From: Sphagnum magellanicum
Taxonomy: Eukaryota; Streptophyta; Sphagnopsida; Sphagnales; Sphagnaceae
Direction of reading: 5' to 3'
NCBI GenBank assembly: GCA_021904315.1
Contig: CM038921.1
Location: forward strand, 10,694,146 to 10,758,145
Length of the DNA stretch: 64,000 nt
Shown: positions 11,950 to 24,032 of the stretch, one piece after another
Layout: every line of letters begins with the position of its first letter
Numbering within the stretch: position 1 is the first letter of the stretch
Notes under the pieces: generated by a model
Database searches by the model: none
Told to the model about the DNA's origin: nothing
Seen by the model: only the letters and a program-made list of their open reading frames with translations
Made by a program: the position numbers and the translations under genes

Positions 11950-12844
11950 ACCCTAGGTGTACATTAACTTGTATATTTGCAAATTAATTTTAGGAGGTGT
12001 AGTTATAATAATAACTTCATTGTCCATGTCCACACCTCTTTTAATTGATGATGTTAAAACCAAATTAATCATCCATCGAAAATTTGAGAAACTTCCTTAA
12101 TTTTTTTAAGGGTATTAACAAAGTCAAATTCCAAATTTGACTTTATCTTCATAAAAATTATAGTTCATATGCATTTCTTGCAAGATTTTATGTTGTTTCA
12201 TTTTCATTGTGTAGCCAATGAAATCATAACATAGGCTGTCCTTCATCCAATGCATTATATTAATCATTTATTAAGTTAATTAAATGTAATGTAAGTAATT
12301 AATTACATATATATATTTTTTTTTATTTTTATTTTTATTTTCAATCTTTTTTCAAATAGAGATAATATATGTCTAGAGGTTGTGATGTATAGTAGGTGTT
12401 ACATGTAATCAAATCAAAAAGTCACATAATTTACTTATTTGATTAGCCACACCATGACCAAGTGGTCACATATATAGTTTGAATTGGTCTTTAAAACTTT
12501 TGGTAATCTCACATCACAATATTAGTAACTAAGGATATTGTCATGTCATTAACTTGCATTAGGTAAAGTAGACCATTCATAAAATTGATTACCTTAACTT
12601 TTTAACATGATTAAAGAAATACCTTACACTTTATATTATATAATTCTTTCAATGTTGGCCAATAAATATCCAATTTCTAAATGTGGTAGCCATTGGTCAC
12701 TTCTTAGATGGTCCACATTGTACCTCAATATAGTCCATTTCCTCTTCCTTGTCATCGAACTAAAGATTATCATCAAACACTCTATAGTGTAGATCAAATA
12801 TTAACCATACATGACATGTAAACTTTGTTAAACATGGATATCTC

Positions 12845-12846
<2 letters not shown>

Positions 12847-12880
<34 letters not shown>
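12847..12880. repeat. (AT)n microsatellite
   Basis: An uninterrupted run of about 17 AT dinucleotides lies in otherwise featureless AT-rich DNA. Confidence 0.95.
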
Positions 12881-12883
<3 letters not shown>

Positions 12884-12889
12884 TGGTGA

Positions 12890-15800
12890 TTCCATCTCAA
12901 AGAACTCACACATGATCATGATTGGGTGAATACAAGGTATGGCAACTCACTTTTGGTGCCATAATGGTGGTTTTTGATGGGTACCCCTTGTTCAAAGGCA
13001 TATGGTGAGTAGTATATTTTTAAATATATTAATTGGAAGTTGAATGTAAACTAAAAAAATTATTATGAAGATATTTGTGTAGTTGTTTATTTGACAAAGG
13101 TTTATGTGCTAGTAGTAATGGACTTTAAAAGTTCAAAATTATGGATTAATCAGTTGTTTAGAATGATAGAAAATTGAAAGGTTCATCTTAAATTTTATTC
13201 AAATTTATCTATAGTGACTTAACATATGAGTTAGAATGAACTAACGTACTTTTATGTGAAAATTTTCCTTAGGAATCATAGCCAAATTCCAGTTATGAAC
13301 TTTTGAATGCCCTAAATTAACTTGTATTTTCATAAGTCCATAGCATTGTTATTTTTCATTCATTTTCAAATTTCTCCAAAGGTACATATATTTGGAATCT
13401 TTACTTGGGCTCTTATTAATATGGAATTTATTGCTTTTAATACATGGAATTTATTACCATCTAACCAATGGTACCACATAAAATTAAAATTTTAACACCA
13501 GAATGTGAACTTTTGTGGAATATGATTATTTTAAAAAGTGAGCCACCATATTGTGCATTTACCCAATTTAATAGTCATAAGAATTTAAGTTTAATTCAAA
13601 ATAGGTAATGTTGGTTTTGTTAAGAAAACTAGCTATGTACCATTCATAGCTTAGTTTGTAGCTAAGAGTAGCTAGTAATTTTGGATCATTGTTAATCATT
13701 TGATAGAGGTTAAAAAACGCTTAATGTTACAATCATTTGTCAAATCTAAAGTGATGACATATGCTTAATTATCATGATTAGAGGTGAATTTTTGTTTCAT
13801 GAAGAAGTTACCCTTGAAAATTATGATGTACCCCTAAATTTGTTAAATGTATTTGGGGTAAAATTTTTGCCAATTTTCAAGCTTGCAACAAAATGCAAAC
13901 TTAAGGTGTATTCCCTAGCTCCTAACAAAGAAATGGAGTTGAAATTTTGAAATGACATTAAAAAGAACTCATAAACAAAATTTCAAGGTGATATCAACTT
14001 ACACGAATCAAGAAAGAAAGTGATTTGTGCAAGTTGGAATCAAAATTGTGCACAAACAAGTCACAAGTTACCCAAATTCACAAGACAAATCACAACTCAA
14101 ATTTAGAAACAAGCCAACACTTACTTTCCTATAGGATATGTTGTGACCATTAGTAACCTCACCTTTGATGATCATTTTGATAGGTTCTTTTACTTGAACC
14201 AACCTCTTAACTTGTTCGAATGTTTTATATTTTACTTTCTATCATATAAAAAAATGTAACCCAAAGTTTGATGGTCATTATTATAAGGAAAAGGTTCTAA
14301 AAAGTCTTGGTATACCATTATCGAAATGGGTCTCTCCACTTTGGCAAGCCATCAAAAAAGATTTTGGAATTAAAGACCTTAGAAACATACTAATGTTCAA
14401 AGGTTTTTCATTTATGACTGGAGCTACTAGGGCACTTTGCAAGTTGGGACAATAACCTTAGTTGCAAGTTTGTTCCCTTATTGTATTACTTCAATTATAA
14501 ATAATAAAAATGGATGTTTTCTTGTTTTATGCATGTGGTTCACCTTGTGACTAGCAATGGGGCTACATCAAAGTGGCCAAAAATCCTCAAACTTCCAAGA
14601 GGGAATCACAATTGTTTTTCAATTTTGCCAAGTTATGGGTCCCACAACTTTGCAAGTCATGATTATTGCATACAAGCTTTGATTGAAGTGCTTTCAAAGA
14701 AAACATTATAACCTTGGAAAACAACTTTCCAATGTTGTATCGCATGCCCAATTTGGAGGTCATTTAACCTTTGTTTCCTAGTTTTGGTGCTCAAGAATCA
14801 AATTGTCAATTTGACCCCCATACATTTCTTTTGGCCATAACTTCTATCTCATAACTTGAAATGAAAACTGTGAACCCATTTTCAACATTTGCACTTTAAA
14901 ACCTTTTTCATGGTATGTTGAAAGTCCAATTTGGACCAAGTTTATTGCGTTCACTTTTGTCCCAAAGATTTGAAACACCCTTGCAACTATAACTTTCATA
15001 ATGCTTGTCACTTGGGAATGCTTGGGACTCATTTCCTTCCATTCCCCCACACTTATGGGATGTGCTTGAGGCCTAAAACATTCTCCCAAGTTGCATCCTC
15101 TTTTATGGCTTAACCTTGGTCATGTGCCCAAAATTAGGTATAGAGGAGGAAAGATGGAAGGAGAGCTTGTTTCAAGCATGATGTTGACAACTTTTGAAGG
15201 ATAGTGGGGAGGAGGACAAGTTAATGAAGTCGTTTTGAAGGTGAAATGGGAAGCATTGAGGGTGATAGAAAATGAGAAAAAACTTTAATTTTATGGTGGT
15301 AAAAACTTTTACTAAATTATTTTTAAAACCATTTTGAGTGAGAAAGATTTGGACTAGACCTTTTGGAGGAGGAAAGCAAACCGAAATGGTAAGGAGATAG
15401 TAGAAAAGGGCAAGAAATATCTAGGAGAGAATGTGTATGATAAACACAATTGGACTAGAGCTTTTTTTGGGAGTTTGTGTGATCGTGAAAATGTTGTGTT
15501 AATTTGCAATAGTTCATGAAGCAAAACCACTAACACAAATTGTGGTGAAAAGATGGGAATCATGTGGTAAAAAAAAACATATGATGATAAAATTAAAGTT
15601 GAGGATAATGAAGAGTAAAATTAATAAAATTTATATTATAAAAAAACTTGTGAAATTCACACAAAAAAATGGATGTTAAGGAAAGAAGGAGGTTCATAAG
15701 ATCTAGGTAAGGGGTGTAAATCACAAGTTCTCTAAAGTTCAATGTTGTGATGAATTCATACAGTTTGAAAAAATTCCCATTTTTTATGAAACCATTAGTT

Positions 15801-16750
15801 TTGATTTTTGATTTTTTTCTTAAAAACCTCTAGTTCTTTAAATAATTTTTGTTTTCAAACTTTAGAAAACTAAGGTATCAATTTTTGAATTCTTTTACAA
15901 AGCTTATTTCAAAGCTTTGGTTTTCATAAATTTAAAAAGAGTCGATTATTTAAGGTGGTTATCACAACTTTATTATCAAAATTAAATTTTTTAGTTAACA
16001 AAATGAAAACATTATTGTGTTTGTAAAACTTTTGTAAAACATATTTGTAAAACTTTGGATTTACAACTAAAGATCATTAGGTTTGTGCAACATCTCTAAT
16101 AGCACTTGCTATGTGAGAATCTATAAGTTTTTATGACGTCTAACATCCATAACTGATTATCCCCTTCCCCCCCATCCATACCCATAAAAATGCAATACAA
16201 AATGAAAGAATATTTTGTATTTAGATGTCACCATTTGGGGCAATCACAATGGTTGGTCAATGAAAAAACAATCATTTCACATAGTCAAAAAAGTGTCATA
16301 GCGAGTCAACATGTCTTCTACAACAATCAAATTTTTTTTATTGGCCAATTTTGTAGAATGTCCTTATGTTGTTTCATAGTTTACTAAACCCTTAACTTAA
16401 GAGCCAAACCATGTAAAGGCTTTTGACCTCACAATAATATCAACTTTTTGAACAATTTAAAATGCACCAAGTTTTCAAAGGTCTTTTTTTCATCTAGGTA
16501 TCACATGAGGTGATACTTGATGATTCTTAATAAGAAAATTGAAATGAAAATTGACTAGGTACAAAACCTTGTTCATGATACCCACCCAACATTGGTTTGA
16601 ACTTGGATGGTTAAAATTATTGTTGTAAGGAAGGTAGAAAATAAGTTTGAGTTATAAGTATATAGACGTTACAAGAAAATAATAGTTGATTTACTTTCAC
16701 ACCACATTTGTAGTTGATATGAAAAATGATAATTCTTGAAATAAAAAGTG
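12890..16750. other. AT-rich intergenic stretch, no gene recognised
   Basis: No coherent gene is visible over nearly 4 kb. The 14.46-15.12 kb part is slightly less AT-rich and contains phrases such as TTTTGGCCATAACTTCTATC that resemble non-coding parts of plant LTR retrotransposons. I find no LTR pair, primer-binding site or gag-pol frame to support that. Confidence 0.4.
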
Positions 16751-16758
16751 GTGGCAAT

Positions 16759-19700
16759 TAGTGTTGGGCAAATATCAAATTTTTGTGATGTTTGTTGGAT
16801 AAGATATCTAATTAGGAATTTTTTTGGATATCAAATATTAAATTTTAAAAAAAAAATCATATATGTAGGTTAAATATCATATTTTAAGATTTTTTATTTG
16901 ACCCAGATATCTATGTGTTGGATATCAATCATTATTTATCAATCGCATATCATTATCATATATCATATATTCCAATTACACATATTTTATGACCAAACAT
17001 CATTTAAACTAAAATAACAAAAAGTAAATTGAAAAGTAAAATGCAAACAATATGACATAATATAAATAATTAATTACATGTCATTAATTTCATTTTAATC
17101 AAAACAACCTTCAAACTCTTCCAATTTTGCATCAACTTTGATAATGATACTAGCCAAAGAAAGCATAAAATTGAGATCCAACTATTCCAAAGTTTTATTG
17201 AACTAAAAATGCAACTATTAGAAACACTAACTATGTTTAGCCCACTAGTCTAAAGGACATTTAATGTCCTCTATATCATGATATTTCCTGAATAAATAAA
17301 CCTTTTGCCTTAGCACTTCTTTCAAAGGTTCAATTGTCCTAGCCGACATTTCAAAAATGTCAAGGTTGGAGTCTTCATCACTTGCCCTTTTTGCCACAAA
17401 ACCATAATTAAACAAAACTTGTGCAAATATAAATAAGTCTTCAAAAGCAAAAGGAAGAGTTCCTTCTTGCCATTCTACAACACCAACACCAAATTCTTTA
17501 CTAGCAAAAAATTGTTATAAGGTTTTTATATCTTAGATTTAACATTAATGCAAACATATTATGGGTTTTTCTTTCATCAAACTTTTTTAAGAAAGGAAAA
17601 AAAAACACCCAAAACACCAAACACTTATCTATTTAAGTTGGAAGCTAAGAAATCCAACTCCACACCAATTATAACATCCTTTTCCACTAAGCCATCCACA
17701 AATATATTTGTTTCAGCCTTTTTTTTAAACTTACAAATCATAGTTATGGTTATAAACAATGCATCTAACAAAAGCCAATGGCCCTTAGATTGGTTCATAA
17801 CACAAGCATTAACCATCGGGAAAAACACATTTGTAACCAAAAGAAGGGTGTATAAAAAAAATAGTCTCTTATGCATAAGTAATTCATAGTAGAAACACAA
17901 ACCTTCAAAATTCTAAAACACCATCAATTCCAACAACTTACATTGTCGAAATTGCAAACCCAATGCTACCATAAATTCCATTTGTGTTATTGATTTGTCA
18001 AAACAAGGTTCAATGTTCTATGTGTGAATTGTCAACTGGTGCATACATGGTGATCTCTCACTGACTTGTCATAGTGGGAGCAAATAATTTGCTACCATGT
18101 ACAACACCATACGTTAAAAATCTAAAATCTATTGAGATATAACTTGAGGTTAGAACCCTATGTGTTCAGTTAGTCCATGTGAGTTGTTAACCCATCTCTA
18201 ACAAATGCATCAATGCAAAGAAATATTAAATTCCTTGCCTACTAAACCTTAATTTCATAGACATCTTGATATCAATGTCTGAACCAAAGTATGGGTGACA
18301 TATATCAAGTTGACTTAAAACCACTTAGGGAAAAAAAAAATTGTGTAGGTATGGGTTGTAGATATATCTCTATTAACTTCCCACTTCTGTTTTCATTTTT
18401 TTCATTCTACTCAACCCAAGGACACCCCACTGAAGCTTCTAGTATTCACTTAGATACTTGCCTTACGACATGGATTAAAGAGAGACTCAACAAATATCCC
18501 CATTCATAATGCATATCAATTCCTCTATCTACATGTCCATTTCTCTACAGCTTGGACTTTTTTCTTTTTGTCATCAATCTTCAATATCAAACCCTTATGG
18601 AATCTATTCTTACCAAGGATATATTGTTTGCCATAGTGTAGTCATTGGCGTAATGGAAATTAAATACAACAACTACTAATCATGACAAGTCAAACCTACC
18701 ATCTTTTGAAACTGATGATGAAATAAGATAAACTTGCTAACATTGCTTCCAAATTCTCTTTCTTATCATGCCTTCCACAGTCCTACTTTCCAAGCCTCCA
18801 TTCAATGTTGCAACTTCCTTAACCATCCATGGCTTGGTGCCGATCAGTTCTACATAATACACAAACAAACAAGACTTCCTACCCATATTCACAAGTTTTT
18901 TTGAAATAGTAATTGTTACAGTTATCTTAGAGAAACAAACAATGACAAAATAATTTCTATCGCTAACATGCAGAAAGTTGACGACCACTAAAAACAAAAA
19001 CCTTAAAAACTTGCTATGTTCACATGAGAATATTATCCAATTGCCTGTATGTCAAATCACACATCAACTATTACTTTAGATATGTGCCAAGTGAGGGGAG
19101 GAAGGACATTACCAAATATCCTAACTATGGTTTGTTTGTTACAACACAAGGTTATCAACTTCATGAAATTGCAAAGCTTTTTAAAACATAATCACCTTGT
19201 TGGCAAACATGCATTTTCAATTAAAACCAAATTTAATATTGAAATTATTAAAAATCTGGCACTAACATTAAAAAATTTGTCAAAAGGGTTTAGGGTAAAA
19301 AAAATTACCTTGTCTTCATTAGGGTATTCAACTTCCTAGGTTGAATTCCATGCATGCCTTATTCCATTCTTGTTTACTTTTTCTAGACTTTTTGGGCCAA
19401 GTTATGCACTTTTGTATATCTTATTGTGTAAATTTAATGGAAACATGTTTCAACCTTATGCAATTTTTTTCATCAGTTGTTCCATATTGACATGTTTTAG
19501 ATAACAAATGTCCAAAGCAACATCCCTAATAACTTTCCTCTAATCCCAACAATTCATAATTAACAATAGATTTTAAAGCAATAATCATAGTGTTAAGATT
19601 AGATGCTTCATCTTTGACATAAGCCAAATTCTTAGGTAGAGCTTGCCCAATTGTTTCATTGACTTCAAAAAGTCCAAGTGTGACATGTTTTAGTTTCCAA

Positions 19701-21115
19701 TCTATTATTAAGAAGTTAATAATTAGGGCAAAAATGTCATTTGCCCCTTTGGACATCCAAAGATTAGAGCTTATAGTTGTAGTTTTACAATCATGCAACA
19801 GAAGTAAAACATATATCTGTTTTATTTTTTCTACTAAATTTTGCAAAACATCATTTGAAAAAACTTTATGTGATGGGAATTGCAATCAAGGACATAGATG
19901 CATACACAACCTTTTCAACCAAACACCTTTGACAAACTATATTGGCAAATTGTTTTTGACAACCAATAAACAAAGATCCATCACAAATTGTTGTTGTTCA
20001 ACATCACATTCTTTGAAAGGTCTTTTGGCAATAAAAAAATTAAAGATAAAGGAACTAGAAATACTTAGCCATTTCTTAGTAGGTTGTTTTTTCGCAATTT
20101 TTTTCAAAGAACTATTCACCTCTTCTTCAAAAAATTTATTTAAAACAACATGTTTTGCATCAACATGATTTTTTAGTGGTGTCACTACAAGAAATCATGG
20201 TTTATTTGATTTGAAAACTAGACCAAAAACCATTCATGTTGACCTTTGGTCAATTTGACCATTTGGTCATACTAACCAAGTCAATTTGAACACATCTAAT
20301 TTCACTAGTGGTTTTTGATTCACCACAAGATGGTCTTTTTGACTAGTCGACAAAAAATTGGGTAGCCAAAAAAGAAAAGAAAAAAGTAGTCCAATTAAAA
20401 AAAATGATTTTTGAATAAAATTATTTATTTATACCATGTAGGATAGTATGTACCTACCAATTTTTTTAAGGAAGGCATACAACCAACACCTTATTACATT
20501 CAATTTGGTCCTTATAATTACAACCAGACATGGCTTGTATTTTTGAAAATAGCCAAGATTACAAAATCGGACAAATTAAAGACCCTAGTTTAAACACATT
20601 TTCATATGGGATTTCTACACAAGGGATGGTTTCTCTCCAATAATTTTTGTAACCTTCCATATTGGAACTATTAAAGACTATTATTTATGTATTGCCTTAA
20701 GTGGTCTTAAATGTTTTGGAAAAAAAGGCAATGCTAGTTCTATGTAGTCAAGTAGGTTACATGTTGGACAAATACCTCATAAAAAAATATGTTGTAATTT
20801 TAATTTTTACACAATATGTATTGTGTGAAAACACAAGGTTGGTTTCAGCAATGATCCTTTTTAGATCTTCAAAGATGGGTATTGAGATACTTAGACAATA
20901 AGCAAGACACATAATATAAATAGTTTCTTCTTTGATTTTCTACAAAGAAAATTAAATGATCAATAAAAATTGATCAAAAAGATTTATACCTCTTTGAAGC
21001 TTTCTTTAATAGAGCTCTTTATTTATTTATGTTTTTTTTTTTTTTTTCACTAGACATCTTACAAGCTTTGCAAAAACAACATTGTTGTCAAATAGGCCTT
21101 CTCCTCCCACCAATA
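16759..21115 (-). pseudogene. hAT-superfamily transposase relic, interrupted by an insertion
   Basis: Minus-strand frames give hAT transposase blocks in order. They are a BED-finger half (QQCCFCKAC, about 21060-21090), the continuation LKNHVDAKH (about 20150-20180), DLCLLVVKNNLPI, then NLWMSKGANDIFALIINFL with HVTLGLFEVNETIGQAL and YVKDEASNLNTM (19526-19885). After these come IQKCITWPKKS (about 19370-19420), VNACVMNQSKGHWLL (about 17740-17820) and a WAKH block near 17240. Stops and frameshifts are frequent, so it is inactive. The low-coordinate end carries TAGTGTTGGGCAAA (16759-16772), resembling a hAT terminal repeat. The opposite terminus was not found. A CACTA-flanked insert (20188-21047) splits the BED finger. 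Confidence 0.8.
20183..21052. mobile_element. 860-bp insertion inside the hAT BED finger, flanked by CACTA direct repeats
   Basis: The insert lies between two copies of CACTA (20183-20187 and 21048-21052). It begins CAAGAAATCATGG, so the left junction reads CACTACAAGAAA like a CACTA/En-Spm terminus. The next 150 bp contain alternating TGACC/GGTCA motifs, as in CACTA subterminal regions. The right junction is a long poly-T tract instead of the expected TAGTG-type inverted end. It could be a CACTA element with a lost end, or a poly(T)-ended retroposon with a 5-bp target duplication. It contains no recognisable gene. Confidence 0.5.
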
Positions 21116-21600
21116 GAAGCCCTTGGGCCCTTGAATGGCTCCTTAGTTTAAGAGTATGTTAAGCATGTTTTTTCACAATTAAGAAAAAAAAGAAGAAAAC
21201 ACAAGCAAATGAGTTCCACAAGGTAAAAAGGGGCATAAAGAAGAAGGCTAGGTGAAAGAAAATACATACCAATTAAATTAATATGGGGCATTATGTATTT
21301 GTGTAATAAAAATAAAAATTCCGTCCCCCGCCCTTAAGTCTTTTATGTAAAATTATTGCATGTAATTTTTGCACAAGCCAAATTTTCAAGTGCCATTTAA
21401 AAAGTTTAAAATAAAATTATTAGAATTTTATGACATAGGTAATAATTTTATTGTGAAGTTTGTAGACCAAAAAAGGAGGGCAAATGGAGAATTTTTATTT
21501 TTATTTATCAAATAATTTCTGTAATAGACAAATTTATAACTTATTTATAACTAGATGAACGAACAACGTGTACCCTAGGGTCATCCAACTCACATTTTTC
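21116..21600. other. AT-rich stretch between hAT relic and Rab-GAP promoter
   Basis: I see no gene or structured element here. It may contain the lost terminus of the hAT relic. Confidence 0.4.
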
Positions 21601-21690
21601 CCATCCATCCATCCATCCATCCGACGATTTTTTCATCCACCCATCCGACATTTTGTCTCCTTCATCCATCATCTGTTCATCCATCCATCA
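21601..21690. repeat. (CCAT)n-rich microsatellite upstream of the Rab-GAP gene
   Basis: There is a CCAT run (21601-21622) followed by degenerate CATC/CCAT units to about 21690. It lies immediately before the GC-richer, CpG-containing segment (about 21690-21870) that probably marks the promoter or 5'UTR of the downstream gene. Confidence 0.8.
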
Positions 21691-22481
21691 GGGTTAGCAG
21701 CTTTCACCACACTTGGAGGGTTTGCGGGGACGAAGGATTTGCTTGGCCGCTTGCATTTGTGGTGGCCTGATCGTCGTCAAAGATTGCTCGGTACGACGGA
21801 TTCCGGTGGGGTTTCTGCACGTCGTGGTGGTGTTGGTCGCCGTTGCTAGCGGAGCTTTTTGAGCGCGGGTTTTTTAAAACTTTTACACGGTATGTTTTTT
21901 TGTTGGACAGAGTTCTATGAAGAGGAGAGTTTGAGAGCTATAGTTTTAGGTCTAGTTTTGAGTGTGTTGTGTTTTTTTCTCTTCGGCCTTCATGAAAACT
22001 TCTTTTGTTGCCAGTACTTTTTTTTTGGGTGCTGTTTCTTTGTTGAAAGCAGTTGGATAGCTAAGAAGAGTGTCAGAGTTGTTGTTTTGCTGCTTGTGCT
22101 TTGTAGTGTCCAAGGGTTTTGTTTGCTGTTCTTTGTAAACGAGGATGTGCAATCGGATGTGCCGAGCTGCTGTTGCACGATGTTAGGGTTTTAGAGCTGC
22201 ATTTTATTACGGTTTCAGTCTTTGTGACGATAATTTGCTCCGATTCTAAATGTATACTGATGATGTTGGAGAGAGAGGATCCTGACATAGAGATAGAGAT
22301 CAGTTTCGGCAAGCACATATTGACACTAATGAGGATTTCAAGAGAGCTGGATTGTTTATTGCAGCATACAAGCAACGACACTGTGGCATAAAGAGTGTTA
22401 TAAGAGTTGATGAAAATCAAGGAATGGAGAAAACAATCAAGTAAGCTTGCATGACATGGAAGAAGAGCGCACTAGGGTTTG
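21691..22481 (+). promoter_or_regulatory. Probable promoter/5'UTR of the TBC gene
   Basis: Base composition changes abruptly here to a CpG-richer segment (21690-21870) and then to T-rich sequence leading to the start codon. A CACG-GTATGT junction near 21889 could be the donor of a 5'UTR intron, with T-rich acceptor-like sequence downstream. No protein motif is seen in the open frames of this leader, and the transcription start cannot be fixed by eye. Confidence 0.45.
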
Positions 22482-24032
22482 ATGCTGTCGATGGCACAAG
22501 CGCTGGACGGAGTGCTGGATGTGCTAGAGATGTCGCCATCATCGTCGGCAGTAAGCCATGCAACAGGAGTGGCAGTGGGAGTGGCCATCACAGCTGTGGC
22601 AGGGGTTGCAGTGGCAGTTGCAGTGGGTGGATTGATATACTACAACGATGGCACCCTGCCTTTTGTCCCTACCTGGCCTGGTAGGAGGCACCATGATCCT
22701 TTGACAGCTGAGAAGTGGTCAGCAGCTTTTGAGCCTGAAGAAGGCCAGCTCCTAGATGGTGGCAGCGAGGTGATATATAAGGTCAGGAAGGGTGGCATTG
22801 AGCCAAGTATTAGGGCCCTAGTGTGGCCATTCTTGTTAGGTGTTTATGATCTTGACAGCAACTGCATGGAACGAGATGTGGTGAAAAGCTGTAAGAAGAA
22901 GGAGTATGAGGCTCTGCGGCAGCAGTGCTGCCAGATTTGTGAAAGCTTAGTGAAGAAAAGTGAGGAGAAGCAGGCTGGTGCAGACCAGGAAAGCCCAGTG
23001 GAAAATAGTGACACAAGGCTGCCCTTTGTTGGGGAGGAGGATGAGAGACCCTTGACTGAAGTACTGCCCTTGGAGGGTGGTGAATTGGTGGGCTTGCAAA
23101 ATGGCAGTAGCAGAACAGCTGGTGATTCCCCAGCTGAATCCTCCTCTTCTCCTGTGGTGTCTGAGAAGGTTTCGGAGATTGATGTGAATAGCATTAGCAA
23201 GGGCAAAGAAATTGACGCACAGGCAGTGGAAGATTTCAAGAATTGGCAACGGATAATCAGATTAGATGCTGTCCGGATGAATGCAGAGTGGATTCCTTAT
23301 GCAGAATCACAGGCAAATGTAACTGTTGCTGAGGCAGCCCTGCTTGCTCAACAGGCAGGGTTGATGGATGATGAGCATCTAGAACCAAGTAGGAGGCACC
23401 ATGCAGCACGCCTAGTCCTGATACTAGAGGCGTACACTCTGTTTGATCCAGAAACAGGGTACTGCCAAGGAATGAGTGATCTGCTTTCACCATTTGTTGC
23501 CCTTATTGATGACGATTTTGAAGCTTTTTGGTGTTTTGTCAAGTTCATGGAGGTGGCTCGCCACAACTTCCGTTTAGATGAAGTTGGTATTCGCCGCCAA
23601 CTGAACCTAGTCAGTAGCATTTTGAAGGCCAGTGATCCACAGCTTTATCAACACCTTGCTCATATAAGATCAGAGGATTGCACTTTTGTGTACCGGATGG
23701 TGGTGGTGCTGATGCGCAGAGAATTGAGTTTTGAGCAGACACTTTGTCTGTGGGAGGTAATGTGGGCAGACTGGGCAGCTCTTGCTTCACAAAGGGGACT
23801 GAGTGATGGAAGGAGGACACGAGATAGGTTGGGTCCTCCTTCACGAGATTTGCTGCTCTATACTATTGCAGCAGCTGTACGGAAGAGGAGAAAATTCATT
23901 CTTGGGAATTGCAGTGGGATGGATGAACTTGTGCGTGAATGCAATGGCATGGCAGGCAATTTGGACATTTGGGACTTGCTGCATGGTGCCAGGGAGCTGG
24001 TATACTCAGTACATGATGAGGTTTCCAAATGA
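22482..24032 (+). CDS. TBC-domain Rab GTPase-activating protein (GYP7-like)
   Basis: This is a single uninterrupted frame of 516 residues. TBC proteins stimulate GTP hydrolysis by Rab GTPases in membrane traffic. The dual catalytic fingers are visible: IRLDAVR (arginine finger, Arg265) and TGYCQGMSD (glutamine finger, Gln329). Other conserved blocks are GIEPSIRALVWPFLLGVYDL (about 105-124), FWCFVKFM, RHNFRLDEVGIRRQL (about 360-374) and FEQTLCLWEVMWADWAA. An acidic, Ser-rich insertion (about 160-250) separates the N-terminal part from the catalytic core. Such inserts are usual in plant GYP7-like proteins. Residues about 30-54 form an Ala/Val/Gly-rich hydrophobic segment that could be a membrane anchor. 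I chose the ATG at 22482; in-frame Met codons also occur at codons 4 and 17. The gene lacks introns, unlike its neighbours, and is convergent with NAP1. Confidence 0.9.
   Translation: MLSMAQALDGVLDVLEMSPSSSAVSHATGVAVGVAITAVAGVAVAVAVGGLIYYNDGTLPFVPTWPGRRHHDPLTAEKWSAAFEPEEGQLLDGGSEVIYKVRKGGIEPSIRALVWPFLLGVYDLDSNCMERDVVKSCKKKEYEALRQQCCQICESLVKKSEEKQAGADQESPVENSDTRLPFVGEEDERPLTEVLPLEGGELVGLQNGSSRTAGDSPAESSSSPVVSEKVSEIDVNSISKGKEIDAQAVEDFKNWQRIIRLDAVRMNAEWIPYAESQANVTVAEAALLAQQAGLMDDEHLEPSRRHHAARLVLILEAYTLFDPETGYCQGMSDLLSPFVALIDDDFEAFWCFVKFMEVARHNFRLDEVGIRRQLNLVSSILKASDPQLYQHLAHIRSEDCTFVYRMVVVLMRRELSFEQTLCLWEVMWADWAALASQRGLSDGRRTRDRLGPPSRDLLLYTIAAAVRKRRKFILGNCSGMDELVRECNGMAGNLDIWDLLHGARELVYSVHDEVSK

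Noticed and set aside
14460-15120. LTR-retrotransposon-like non-coding sequence
   Set aside because: Wording resembles plant LTR elements, but no LTR pair, primer-binding site, polypurine tract or gag-pol frame was found.
21859-22420. Frames in the Rab-GAP leader (both strands)
   Set aside because: Hydrophobic, motif-free and overlapping on both strands; better read as 5'UTR or a leader intron.
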